From Lates calcarifer (lineage: Eukaryota > Chordata > Actinopteri > Centropomidae), in the NCBI RefSeq assembly GCF_001640805.2, contig NC_066844.1:1173928-1237927 (forward strand): a stretch of 64,000 bases of DNA, written 5' to 3'. A program made the translations under genes and the position numbers. This document shows, piece after piece, positions 10,461 to 21,370 of the stretch; within the stretch, counting starts at the first letter, position 1, and every line of letters begins with the position of its first letter. The notes beneath the pieces are model-generated. The model was given only the letters and a program-made list of their open reading frames with translations, was not told the origin of the DNA and searched no databases.

Positions 10461-11149
10461 TCAGACAGAGGCTCCATTCTCTCTGTTACACTGAACCATC
10501 ATGAGCTGAGTGTTCAAGGCAGAATAACATCATGTATGTTTCATGTGTTCCTGCAGGATGAATCTGTCTCTTACATGTCAGAGAGGAAAAAACAGAGAGA
10601 GCATGTTTCTCTGCGTCTCTGTATGTGTGAGTTTGTCGTATGTGTTCCTGGGGTTTGTGACTTCATCAAACACTTGTCACTTGCAGCCTTATTGCTGTTT
10701 TGATCATGTCATGTGCTTGATTCCTCCGCCACCCGACGCGTCTGTCAGCCTCCCGAAATAGACCCACGTCGTCCTCCACCTTCTGTTATCAGCCCATCTA
10801 CATGTGACACTTCTTTAGCATCCTGCCACTACAGGTGTTTTAAAGAATGCTACAGGAAAAAAAAAATAAATGTCTGACTGACATGAAATACGTTTCATGT
10901 CTAAGACTAAACTCCTTTCCACAAAGCGATGTGAAAACCCACCTGTACGTTAGGATCCTAACGTTTCACAGCTGCAGCGTTAAAATAACGTTTTCTCTGC
11001 CGTGAAAGTTTCTGTGTGAATGAACTGTTTTCATATAGAAATGACAAATAAAAACGGGCAGTGGAGTTATGAGCAGGGCTCTGAAAAGCAGAGCATTTTT
11101 GGTAAATTCCTGGAAACTCTCCAGAAGCTTTCCATCAGAAGTTAAGCAG

Positions 11150-11735
11150 GGGAATTCTGGAGATATTCCAAGTTGGAAACTTTTCATGGGAATTAACAGG
11201 AAATTTTGGGTAATTGATACAAACTGTATCATATACAAACATAAAACTGAAATGTATTGACACATCAGATGAAGCACGTGGTGTTAATGAGAAGAAAGCT
11301 TGTAGAAAACACCAGTGCAACACCATACACAGATATATAAATAGCTAAACAACTGGAACAGTCTTTAAAAATATTTTATAGTTGCTGCTGGATGAATGAA
11401 TAGAAACAGATGAACTCTCCTCAATCAGCTGCTGAATCAAACTCTAACCTACAGTCTGTATGAGCAGAAAAAACAGAGCTAGCACCATGAGAGCTAGCCT
11501 CTTAAACTGTCAATTAAATGCTGTTAGCTAGCTTACAGTTAGCATCTCTGATTTAGCAGCTGCTGTATAAACACATTGTTTTATTTTTTGTTTAATATCA
11601 TGAGTCCAGTAACCTGATCTGTGCATGTGATGGAGAAATTGTTGTTTTCAATTGTTTTTCGGCAAATTGAAGTTCCCTTTTATATTTCCAGTTTATTCCT
11701 GTTAATTCCTCTGGAAAGTTTCCATCCCTGGTTAT
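11150..11735. mobile_element. hAT-like non-autonomous DNA element
   Basis: The left end has 'ccaagttggaaacttttcat' and 'gggaattaacaggaa'. The right end carries the inverse, 'attcctgttaattcctctgg' and 'aaagtttccatcc', so the ends form imperfect inverted repeats. The words are those of a frequent fish element ('caaagttggaaactttccatgggaattaacgggaa'). The interior has 'ttagcatctctgatttagca', shared in inverse with a second copy at 63548-63835. There is no transposase frame. The superfamily assignment is from memory of the family. Confidence 0.6.
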
Positions 11736-11799
11736 GAGGCTCTTCACTCTGGCTGTCCAGTCGCGTGCACATACAACGTCAGTTTGACACACCAGGCTC

Positions 11800-13410
11800 T
11801 AAACTATAAGAGGCACGAGGCCGTTATACTGCGGAGACAATTTCCCAGCTGTCTGTTTGCTGTATTGGCTGCGTTGGACCGCCTGTCAGCTGTTCATTTA
11901 GACCACGCCGCCCATCGGTAGGCAGGAACGTGATGGCTGGATTTTTTCCCAATACCGACTCTCAATTGTCTCCTTCTAAAGTGGGAGATCCCTGTGTGGT
12001 GAATGAGATGAGACAGGTGTGTGTTTGTGTGTGTGTGAGTGTGTGTTTGGCCTGCAGGCTGGGCGAGCGGCTGGATGTCTGATTTGGAGGCTCCCTCTAT
12101 GTTTGATTGGGTTTCTGCCGCTGTGTGTTTGTCTGTTTGCAGCCTGTGACTGTCTTTGATCGGCTGTCTGTCACTCTGTGTGTGCTGGTGATATTGTTGT
12201 TGGCTGGGCGGCGGAGTATCTGAGTATGAGGCCTTCTCTTCACCTGTCCGTCACCTGCCTCCTTCTTCGTTACCTGCCTGTCTCAGTTCACACCTGCGCT
12301 GATTTAAGATGATGCAAAAGTAGATTTTAATGCACAACATGTTCAGAGAACAAGGCCGAGCATCCACACAGAAATAGATGATGTGTTCAGGTGCTTCTTG
12401 AGAAATTGTAAAGGAAATAATTTCCAAGTTTATTGTGCTAAAGATGCAAGAAGAAGAAGTTCAAGGCCACGGTGTTTCTTTGCTTTAATAAGGTGAAGGT
12501 AAGATGTTATCTGACAGACTCAGAAATACCTGCAGTACCCTTATATAAGGTGTGAACATGTGTGCATTCATCACATGTCAAAAAAATGTTTGGCGTTACA
12601 AGGAACACATTTGGAGTGGAGCAGACTGAATTTAAGTTGAAGAGTTTGCAACATGAGTGGAGGTTGTTCCTGCTGCCAATATTTACATCCTGCAGTGGCG
12701 TCTGTTGTCTCACACCGAGAAACTCTGGGTTCAAACAGATGAGCTCGTGGTCCTACCTCGAGCTGGGATACTTGAGCTTCTTATTTATCTTTCTGCTTGA
12801 TCGCTGCTATAATTATCCAAATCATTTGTCTCAAATGAAAATATTTTGTGCTAATCACAGATGACACGATCAGACAGATTTTATATCCATCAAAACTCGT
12901 CTTTGCCCTGTAGATGCCTCTCAGCTGCTGCTCCCGCTCATCAGATATCTTGAGTGTTTGTAATAATCAATTCATCAGAATATTAGAACACAACAAAACA
13001 ACACACAGAGCTCCATGTGTTTGTCTTTGCGATCCAGAGACATTAAAAATCCCCCTGACCACTTTCTGAAACCACAGCACCTCTCTTTCACATTCCAGAG
13101 GGACAAAGGACAGAGTGATGGATCTATATAAATGTGACACATTTAATCTGGAGCTGTCTGACCTTGTCTTAACTCAGACAGACAGGAGGTGTGAAGGAGC
13201 AGAGCTGTGACACACACCGGTGTGTGAGGACATACACAGACCCAGCATCCGTGGTCTTACTGGTCGATAAAGGACATAGATTACTGAACTCTGCTTTCAG
13301 GGCAAATCATTTAAATACAGGTTGTTTTTAGTCCCAGCTGAGGAAGAGGCAGATGTTTAAGACCATGAAACTCATCCCAGGGACGATATAAAGATAGAAA
13401 AATTTGATGA
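11800..13410. other. Non-coding stretch with TG-rich patches
   Basis: A TG-rich region at about 12015-12050 and another around 12120-12200 are low complexity. Around 12560-12860 a 100-codon plus-strand frame and a 75-codon minus-strand frame overlap, and neither resembles a family. No exon is supported. Confidence 0.4.
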
Positions 13411-13418
13411 AAAGATCA

Positions 13419-14164
13419 GTTAGCTTAGCTTAGCACAAACACTGGAAAGAGAGGCAAACAGCTAGCCTGGTCCAAAGGGAGCTAACTCCACCTCCAGCTC
13501 CTCTAAAACTCACACATTATATCGTGGTTTTCTAATCTGTATAATTTACTGTGTTACAGGTGTTATGTGCAGAGCCAGAGTCCTTCTAGCAAAGTCTCTC
13601 TTCAACAAGACTTGTGTCCAAATGAATGGGGAGGGAATGTGTAGTCCCACTGGTCAAATCTGACTAAAAGCAGCGTGAAAGTTTTGGTGACTTTGCCTCA
13701 AAATATGGTTTAAAACACCTTTTTTCCACAGGTTATATCTCTATGTTGCATGTGTAAGGTTTCACAACACCACCGTGTTTTACAGCTCAGTGCAGAGCGC
13801 CGCGATGTGACGCCGTCAGCTATGTCTGATGTTTAAATAAATACAGCTGATGCATCAATGTTTTGATTTCTGTCTGCACCTGTTGCCTCCATCAGCTGAA
13901 ACTCACCTGTGCACCTGCGTCAGTGCAACAACATGATTGGCTTGATATGTTTTCCTGTTTGGCAGACGACTGGCTGTTTTTGGAGGGAGCATACAACCGC
14001 CATCTTTGATGTTATAGACTCTCTTAAAGATTCTTTAAGTGGTTTGCCTCCGCTCTCCTAACGTCTGTGATTGGACCGTTTCACAGCTCTAAGCAGGGGA
14101 ACCAGCGGAAACTCCAGAAACCTGTTTCCCCCTCACACACAGACTTATGCTAAGCTAAGCTAAC
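13419..14164. mobile_element. MITE with 'gttagcttagcttagc' inverted ends
   Basis: The left end at 13419-13436 reads 'gttagcttagcttagca'. The right end at 14144-14164 is its inverse, 'tgctaagctaagctaac'. Just inside the left end are 'actggaaagagaggcaaa' and 'cagctagcctggtccaaag', typical of a very abundant percomorph MITE. At 746 bp this copy seems longer than I remember for the family, so the middle (about 13620-14080) may contain another insertion. No coding capacity. Confidence 0.75.
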
Positions 14165-14560
14165 CCACTGCTAGCCTTACGGTGTGTTCCAGTTGTACTC
14201 AGAAGTCAGATCATTAGCTGTACTCTGTGTTTACTGCACAGACATGGATGTATCAGTGTTTTCGTCCTTCTCTCCACCAGCAAGCTGAGGCCTGAGAGCG
14301 TCAGAAAACTGAGAAATTAAATTTAAACATAAACAGTCCCTTGAACCTGTAACAGGAGGAGTGTTTCTGCCACTGAAGAGTCTCTCCTCACTGATTAAAA
14401 TGAATTGTTTTCTAACTTCTGTGATTACCAGAGTGGACCTCTGAGCGAGGACACGCTCCTTTAGCAGGCGAATCACAAACACAATCAACACACAGTGGAC
14501 TTGATTTAAAAAAAGCAGGTGTCTGGTGCAGCGTGGTATGACTGAGGCATGGCTCCTTTC
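14165..14560. other. Non-coding stretch, no gene seen
   Basis: No recognised element. The long minus-strand frame from 14623 to 14231 (130 codons) has no recognisable family pattern, and its upstream end lies in the CNE-like block at 14560-14790. Confidence 0.35.
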
Positions 14561-14790
14561 AAATGAATCACAGTTAAGTAGCCCGGAGCCGGGGGACAAG
14601 TTGGCCCAAGGGTAATTTGGCATTTAGCTCAGGGGTCAAAACTCGTGCGCTGTGAAGAGTCCTCATTAGAGAAACATAAAGGCAGCAGTGGGATTCATAT
14701 TTTGGCCGGACAGTGACAACGCTCTCTGTAATACAGATGATATGGGAGACTGAACACATTAATGTTGGGGAGGAACAAAAGAGCAACAGG
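14560..14790. promoter_or_regulatory. Candidate conserved non-coding block
   Basis: A single-copy, complex segment with 'gcccggagccgggg' (a short palindrome), 'gggtaatttggcatttagct' and 'ttcatattttggccggac'. There is no repeat-family match inside the window and no splice-bounded frame. The function is inferred from texture only. Confidence 0.25.
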
Positions 14791-14879
14791 AAAAGGTCAA
14801 CAGGATGAGGAAGGATCGCTGTGGACGCTCAGCGAGCCTCGGCTGCTGATCATTAACATCTCAATACTGAAACACGTGG

Positions 14880-15690
14880 AAGGCTTTGTTAAAATAAAAC
14901 GAAAAAATGATGATATTCAGCACTTTGAGTGAATAAAATAAAGAAATATATGACTGCCTGTAACTGAGGAGATGAACAGAAAAACTCAATTTACAAAATT
15001 AAATGGAGAACTTGACCTATGAGAGGTGTTTCCACAGGAACAGTCTGTAATTTATAGTGTAATTTTATTTTTTTGACTCAGGTACAGTGGAAGAAAACAG
15101 CACTGTGGGGAAGAAGGGAGTGATAATTGAGCATCAGAAATAAATTATACTGCGGTCACCTCTTTCCCTTTTTGTCTTCTACCTCAAAACTACACTGGTG
15201 AGTTCACCATGTTCTTCCATAAACCCTCCACCTTTGTGTGACCTTACTGTAGCCCCTGTCTTAGTCCAGACCAGTCTAATTTATCATTGTTTTCTCTGAA
15301 ATGCCAAATTGTTCCTCATTGTGTTATTTTCCCCCACTTTACCGACATTTATGCAACAAAACAGAGAATTTATAGATGGGAAATTGTTACTCTTGGTACC
15401 AGGTTGATAAGAAATTAATAACTAAATATTCTATTTATTTGCAATGCATAAAATACATGATAACTCTTTTAAATAATGTTTAAAAGAAAGTAATGTAGTG
15501 TAAGATCCATCCACCCCCTCCTCCTGCTTATACACCTCCACTGATTTCATGTTGCACCCTCCCACTGTCAAAATAAATGTTCTAATAATAAGAAAATAAT
15601 ATGTTATTTGTATTTGTGTTTATATTTGTAATTATACTGATTAATTTGGTTTTGGTGCAGAATTTAATTGTGATTTAGCAGCCTGGTTTA
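14880..15690. other. AT-rich non-coding stretch
   Basis: Long A/T-rich sequence without a frame, element or tandem repeat of note. Confidence 0.4.
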
Positions 15691-15701
15691 GACTGTAGTT
15701 A

Positions 15702-15930
15702 ATGCTGCGTTCAAGACCACAGTAAATTCGGAAATATAACACATACACTCATTGGTTATTTGTTAAAAGAAATTAAATTGTGATGTTGTAATATAAATGT
15801 CCCCACCAGTCACTACGGAGGACACCATGGTAGTAGTTGTTATAACCTACAGTCCGGTAAATCGTGGACTTAAATTTTTGCTTGAGTTTCCGAGTCAAGG
15901 TGTGATTTCCGACGCGTCTGAACGCAGCAT
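15702..15930. mobile_element. Small MITE with 'atgctgcgttca' inverted ends
   Basis: The left end 'atgctgcgttcaagac' (15702-15717) and the right end, whose inverse reads 'atgctgcgttcagacg' (15915-15930), form imperfect terminal inverted repeats around 200 bp. The interior has 'tttccgagtcaaggtg' and 'gatttccgacg', words of a known fish 'gcgttca...cggaagtcgga' MITE. Frames across it are chance. Confidence 0.6.
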
Positions 15931-16358
15931 GAGGTTGACCCTCGAGGTCAAAGTTGAAGCGCGCCACAGACATAGCTCTGGGAGCTAGCATTAGCTAAAT
16001 GTGATGTTTGCTAATGAGCGGTGGATATATGGAAGTGGCTTCATGTTTGAGACATTTTAACAGATAAAAATAAAGAGACGTCCATCTTGGAGTGGGGAGA
16101 ATTTCGACAGTTTGTGGGAGGACGACGACAGGATGCCAAGCTAGCGTTAGCGATAGCTAACATTAGCCTAAGGTAGCTGGAGCCCCACCGCGGTCACCGA
16201 TGGACGGGAGAACAAGAGAAGTAAACAAACTACTCTGAAAATAACACAGAAGTGTGAGGAGCTGGAACACCGAGTCCAGTGACCACCGTAGGTCCAGGAG
16301 GACCTGGTTCGGCCTTCAGAGAGACCTCCCAGACTAACACCTGAATGAACGGAGAGAC

Positions 16359-16404
16359 ATGGTCGTCAGGACACTGAGGTTCATCACTTGCAGCTGTGTC
16401 ACCG
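16359..16404 (+). CDS. Possible first coding exon (very tentative)
   Basis: An ATG at 16359 opens 15 codons (MVVRTLRFITCSCVT) and one extra base, and stops exactly at a good splice donor (ACCG|GTGAGT). The upstream 250 bp are GC-richer and contain 'ccaccgcggtcaccgatgg'. A basic-then-hydrophobic start ending in phase 1 is typical of signal-peptide exons, but the peptide is short and the hydrophobic core is weak. No continuing exon is near; the next phase-1 acceptor I can support is at 51838. Alternatively it is a chance frame in an old LINE-like relic. Confidence 0.15.
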
Positions 16405-16409
16405 GTGAG

Positions 16410-17440
16410 TTTGTTATATTTGTGTAGTTAAGAAACATATTTAGATTAGAGATATGTCATTATTCACATATCAAGTATTTTTTAGTGGTTCAAGTTTTCA
16501 GAAGTTTTACGTTTAATACAGAAATGAGGCATTTAATTTAAAATGCGCTGATTAGCACAAATATCCTCAACAGAAATCTGAACACTGGATAAAACCAGGC
16601 TCAAAAGTCTTGTTTTATTTTGTTGACATTTTAGAGCCAAAGGTTTCTTACAAGTGTTCTTCTCTTTTTATCACTCTACATCAGAAGATACTGCAAACAA
16701 CCTTAAAAAGTCACTTTACACCATGTTCTTAGGTATAACACTTGATAAATCAGGCTCTGAATGATAAATGAACAAACCTCTCTGTGAAAACCTTCAGAAT
16801 ATGGAACAGGAATAAAACTGCTACGTCTGGTAAAGTCTGCTGAAGTGGAGACTTGTGACTGAAATAATAATTAGAGAAAACAACATTTAAAGATGTGTCT
16901 TGTCATCAAAACCTACAGAAACAAACGGTTAAAGTTTAACAAATAAACACCTGAATGTGTGTTTTCTTCCCTTCAGTGTTTTATATCTATTAGTTCTTTT
17001 ATAAACAAATTCCATGACTCTCTACGGTTTTAGTTACGGACAGATGACAGGTTCATAATCCACAACCTTTACCTAAACACAAACTTGACAGGTGCACAAA
17101 CCTGTTGTTGATGTTTCTACACGCTTAATATGAATCGTGTTACTCACCTGCTCGTCTGGGGAGTGTGTGTGTGTGTGTGGGAAGGGGGGTTCAAATGAAT
17201 TAAGGAGTCAGCGTGTTAATGTGTTTGTGACAGGGCCCCAGACTCGGGGAAATATGTGTCATGTCAAAGCAGCAGGGTGGAGAGGAGTCAGACGAAGATG
17301 AAGCTTTGTACAATCTGTGTGTGAATCGCTGTGAGACGAGGTGGGAAAGTGTTGAGGTTTTACATGTGCATACAATGTCCAGCTGGGTGATAGAAGTAGA
17401 GTTATTTTTTACATTATTAAACCACTTATACAAGTCATTA
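16410..17440. other. Non-coding stretch with short (TG)n
   Basis: No exon or element is recognised. A (TG)n run lies at about 17162-17180. The 75- and 82-codon frames around 17200-17488 overlap on opposite strands and run into family A. Confidence 0.4.
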
Positions 17441-17444
17441 CATA

Positions 17445-18000
17445 TCATTTGTAGGTTCAGATTCCTTCAGTGTGTTCACAGGTTTTAGCATACTTTATGT
17501 TTTAGCCTTTTCTTGTAGGTTTTTTTTTAAATCTTGTTTGTTTTGATCCAGTTCAGACTGACAAACCTTAAGTCAGTTTACATCAAGTTTCAGTTTCAGT
17601 AGAAAATACTTGACCTCTAAGACTGATCTTTATTGGGACGAAAGTAGTCGGCTTTCTTTCAGTGTTTGCGGTTCAGGAGGTTTTTTACCTGGAACTGAAT
17701 TCTCCTCCTCTCCAAATTAAACTGACCTGACACTTAAACACAGAATAAAACCGTTTCAAGTTAAAAATCAGATTTTTTCCAGTGCTCTTTGGCTGTTAGC
17801 TGAGCTGCCACTAATGTTAGCTCAGCTTGTTTTTAGGTTCAGATTCCTTCAGCGTTTTTTGTTCAGGAGGTTTTTACCAGGAGCTGAATTTACCTTCACA
17901 CGTCTCCAAGTGACTATAATCAGTAAAAACACTGAATAAAACTGTTAAAGGTTAAAAATCGCTGTTTCTCTGTGACGCTCAGGACGTGGAGAGCAGCAAA
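17445..18000 (+). repeat. Family A dispersed repeat, two copies head to tail
   Basis: Copy 1 starts near 17451 ('gtaggttcagattccttcag') and copy 2 near 17833 ('taggttcagattccttcagc'). Both continue with 'ttcaggaggttttt', 'gagctgaatt', 'actgaataaaac' and 'gttaaaaatc'. Copy 2 keeps 'gacgctcaggacgtggagag'. Other copies are at 21105-21370, 31000-31330, 40535-40815 and 47405-47960. The element type is unknown and no coding frame is conserved between copies. Confidence 0.75.
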
Positions 18001-18490
18001 GAAATTGTCTGAAAATGTTTAACTGAAACCCTGGGCAGGAGGATGTCATCTCAGGTGTTTTTGAACCTGGACCTTGTTTGTAAATGGACAAAAATCTTTG
18101 GAATTGGTGTAGTATTGATCGAAACCACTGTGTTATCTGCTGAGTTATCCCCGAGAGAGATAAGGAAAATCCCTCACATATAACTGCCTGTAAAAGCCAG
18201 ATTAAAGGTCAGAGGTCAGACGTGAAGTCAGGTGTTTTTGAAGTCTCTGTGGTCTACAGGTGGGTGTGCGTGTCCTTTGATATGTCCTGGTGTCAGGTGG
18301 TGTTGAAGGCGTCTGCAGGCGCTGCTTTTGATCCTCCACAGTCTGAAATATTCACACAAAGAGAGAGAGAGAAAAACACGATGGAGTTTTTTTTTTCACG
18401 ACACCGTCACACGACCAAACAGCAAAAGGACAAACAGAAAAGAAACACAGTAAAATGAATAAATAAATAAGAGCTCGTGAACAGAGGGAA
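18000..18490. other. Non-coding stretch, no gene seen
   Basis: No recognised element. An AG run ('gagagagagag') lies at 18361-18371. Confidence 0.4.
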
Positions 18491-18740
18491 GCTGATATTA
18501 GAAGTCCTGTTCATTCCAGGCGCTGCTTTTAGCGACGATGCTGGTTCGCAGTGTTTGAGTACACGCTGCTGTCGCTGCATTAGTATCCTCGCCCATTAGA
18601 GAAAGGTCAGCCATGCAGGCACATATCGAACACAGACATCCCACCGATGTCTCAAGCTGCTCCTTTTGAAAAGGCGCTCTTTCTTTCAATGGCTCGCCGA
18701 GCATTTGTATTACTGTGGAAATCAAGTTAAAAGGTCAACA
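18490..18740. promoter_or_regulatory. Candidate conserved non-coding block
   Basis: Single-copy, balanced sequence with 'tttagcgacgatgctggttc', 'gcattagtatcctcgcccat' and 'aatggctcgccgagcatttg'. The overlapping minus frame (75 codons) has no splice context. It resembles vertebrate non-coding conserved DNA in texture only. Confidence 0.25.
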
Positions 18741-19085
18741 ATTCTGCGGCCTCTCTTTGTTTTGTAAGTGCGAGTGGGTGGGTTTGAATGTTTCCCTGTG
18801 TGTGTGTGGTTGTGTGTGTGAGTGTGAGTTGGCCCTACACTACTTTCCTCCATCTTGTCTTCTCTCCTGCGTCCTTGTCCACCTGTCCTCCCTCCCTCGC
18901 CTCCCTGTATCCATTAATCCATCACGTCATGTGACGCCCATTCATCTTTTTGTTGTTTTTTGCATCTGTCTGTCCTCCCAGCATTCATTCATTTTACAAT
19001 TCATCTGTCATCAGCTCGCCTCCTGCTCGTACCTCTGCAGCAAACACAGTATGAACTTATAACACTGCTGGACTTTATACCTTTT

Positions 19086-19395
19086 GTTTAACCAGAAACG
19101 TCACTATATATCACTACCAGACTCCATTGACAAAAACAGCAATTTAAACCGAGCAGCTGCTGGAATACCAGTGCCTCCATCTGTTAGTGTGTCTGTGTTA
19201 TTGTGTGGTACTTTTACTTAATGTAAAGTATCTGATTACTTCTTCCACCACTGAAAGTCACACAGTAACACAAACACTAACAGATGGAGGCAGTGGTATT
19301 CCAGCAGCTCCTGTGTTCTGCCCAGTAAAATTGCTGTTTTTGTCACTGGAGTCTGGTTATATGTTATGTATATATGTTGATGCTTCTGGTTAAAC
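19086..19395. mobile_element. Family D long-hairpin MITE, complete copy
   Basis: Two inverted arms of roughly 125-130 bp face each other. The left arm has 'gtttaaccagaa', 'ccagactccattgacaaaa', 'agctgctggaataccag' and 'gcctccatctgttagtgtg'. The right arm has 'acactaacagatggaggc', 'ggtattccagcagctcctg' and 'ttctggttaaac'. The centre includes 'tgattacttcttccaccact', known from many fish repeats. Transcripts would fold into a very long hairpin. There is no transposase. 'ta' precedes the CCAGACTCC core in this and other copies, which suggests a TA target. Confidence 0.8.
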
Positions 19396-19424
19396 ATCAG
19401 GGAGGTTTGGACTTAGATGTGAAG

Positions 19425-19555
19425 GAGTGGACTATATTTTCCTCTGATGTAGCAAGTATAGGTGTAGGATGAAATTAAAATGTAGTACAAGTACCTCAAG
19501 TACTCTACTTAAGTACAGTACTTCAGTGAAGGTCATTAGTTTTCTCCACCGCTGC
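19425..19555 (+). repeat. Fish interspersed repeat 'cttaagtacagtacttcag'
   Basis: The words 'gtacaagtacctcaagtact', 'ctacttaagtacagtacttc' and 'ttttctccaccgctg' are the end of a very common fish repeat ('acttaagtacagtacttgagtaaatgtacttagttac'). It lies just outside the hairpin element. Confidence 0.65.
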
Positions 19556-19559
19556 TTGT

Positions 19560-19760
19560 TTCCTTTACTTTCCTCTCGCCTGACCTCACCTCCCTGACTC
19601 ATATCTCATCTCTGCTGTCTCTGCTAATCTCGCCTCTCTCTCCTCTCCTCCTCCCCCTCTCCTCCTCTCACCTAACTTCACCTTTCCTCCCTCCCTCCCT
19701 CCTCTCTCCAGGACACATCCATCCGCTCCCCAATTCGTCTATCCATCAAATCGTCTCGCC
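19560..19760. repeat. Pyrimidine-rich tract
   Basis: Almost pure C/T with 'ctcctcctc', 'ccctccctcc' and 'ctctctcc' words. Confidence 0.75.
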
Positions 19761-19929
19761 CCTTACCTCAGCTATCCTTTCCACCACACACAGTATAAAG
19801 AATGGCAGTATTTTACACCTGCCCTCTCCTGTCTCCACTCCCTCTCCTCACCTATCTTTATCTTGCCTGTGTCCTCACCCCCACCTCCCTCCCTGGTGCA
19901 TTTCATCACCTCCTCTCCTCCATTACAAA

Positions 19930-20420
19930 AGGACTTGGCTAAACTAAACAACATTTGGCTTTGGTGGAATTGGGTTTTGTGTCTATGCCGTGCTTCCTCG
20001 TGCATAATTTTGCTTTTGCAAATTCTTTCCGACATCACAATCTCTGCCGCAGACAAAAACCTATCTTCGCGGTTGCATAGTAATGTTGCTATGATAATTG
20101 CACTCTCATTATTTCTTTTTGTGTTATTAGCATATTATTCTGTTTGTGTGCAGCAGGTAGTGCAAGAGCAGGAGGCAGGAGTTGGCAGGAGTACCTGACT
20201 ATTGATTGTAATGTGCCTGAAATTAGAGTGGAGGTGTGAAATGAATATTAGATTTGTTGCTGTTTGCTGTAATTTTCTGTGGTGGAGCGTTCTGTCTTAT
20301 TTGTCCGTCCGCTGCCTTGTTAACGGCAATTCAAGGAGACAAGGAGGGAAATTGACCACGGCTTTGAGATCTGCATTCATCCGACGACCTGGTACACTTA
20401 ATGTTCCTTGTTTCCCCTCC
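19930..20420. promoter_or_regulatory. Candidate conserved non-coding block
   Basis: A long single-copy region with complex words: 'aacatttggctttggtggaa', 'gcataattttgcttttgcaa', 'gcatagtaatgttgctatga', 'tattgattgtaatgtgcctg' and 'ccttgttaacggcaattcaa'. Frames of 111 and 81 codons cross it without splice sites or family signal. ATTA/TAAT and CCAAT-like cores are frequent. It is one of the stronger conserved non-coding candidates by eye, but that remains inference. Confidence 0.3.
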
Positions 20421-20449
20421 GTCTGTAAAGATCACACCTTTCTATAGCG

Positions 20450-21100
20450 CTCCCTTGTAAATGTAAACCTCTCCTCTGCCTCTTTCCCCTTCTTTCTTCT
20501 CATTTGTACCACCCGCTCTCAACCCAACACCCCCCCCCCCAAAAAAGCGCTTGTACTCTCAAACCATTTTCACGCCGTTTGATGTATGATTTATCTGAAA
20601 TCGATTCCCCCCTCACACACTCATGTTTTGTTGATGAATCTGTCTAAGATCTGCCTGTTTCTTGGTTTTCTACCTGATATCAGGAGGGGCAGGCCGACAT
20701 GCAGCCCGAGGCACATGTATGATTCAGCAGAGATCAGTACACAATCCTCGTCCAGGCAATAAAGAAGGGCTCATGGTGGAGAACCTTTAGGGAGGGAAAA
20801 GATCCATGTATACATTTACACAGTTAGTGTAATGCAGTACAACCCTCTGACAATACGACAGAAGGATGGATGGATTTATTTCATTTGTCAGAGGCAGGAT
20901 TAGAAGTTTTATCTTAAACCATTAGTGACATTTTGGGGGGGAAAGGGTTGTCAGGTTTATTCAGTATGTCTAAAATCTCATGTGCTCTACTTCCATTAAT
21001 GGACCATTTTATTCACCATGTCTTTGCATAGTGATTTGCTTTGCTGCTCTCAGACGTCTAATGTAATAAAATACACATGGTGAGTTTATAGGTGGCTTTG
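20450..21100. other. Non-coding stretch, pyrimidine-rich at the left
   Basis: C-run followed by A-run at about 20531-20546. Otherwise there is no element or exon. Confidence 0.4.
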
Positions 21101-21104
21101 TTTA

Positions 21105-21370
21105 ACCTTTTAGTTTTAGCGTACTTTGTGTTTAAGACTTTTCTTTAAAGTTTTTGAGCCTTTTTTGGAGCCAGTTTACTCTACATTGAGTTTCAGTTTC
21201 AGTAGAAAACACAGGATGGAAGTAGTCGGCTTGATTTCATTGTTAAACAAGTCAGTGTGTTTCTTTTGTAGGTTCAGATTCCTTCAGTGTTCATCTCAGA
21301 TCAGATCAAGTGATTCAAATCAGTAAAAACTTTTACTTTACTCAGCTTGTTTCTCTGATTATTAAAGATC
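21105..21370 (+). repeat. Family A dispersed repeat, copy cut by family B
   Basis: Matches 17500-17950 through 'gtttcagtttcagtagaaaa', 'gtagtcggctt', 'gtaggttcagattccttcag' and 'ctcagcttgtttctctgatt'. It breaks after 'aaagatc', where the intact copy at 40535-40815 continues with 'cagatgtctgacgac'. Family B follows directly. Confidence 0.7.

Larger units (their letters stand above)
9388..10775 (+). repeat. Three diverged copies of a ~100-bp local repeat
   Basis: Copies start near 9388, 9645 and 10670. Each carries 'cactcgcagtctgattgctg'-like words and then 'ttttgatcatgtca', followed by a pyrimidine-rich part with 'gtctgtc'. They are too diverged to be a recent tandem array. Between copies 2 and 3 lie a copy of family B (10051-10200) and a copy of family H (10292-10460). 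No mobile element family is recognised. Confidence 0.5.

Noticed and set aside
16195..16330. Possible LINE-1 ORF1-like coiled coil ('aagtgtgaggagctggaaca' region, KCEELEHRV-like)
   Set aside because: Only about ten codons look similar and the following codons contain stops; not enough to call an element.
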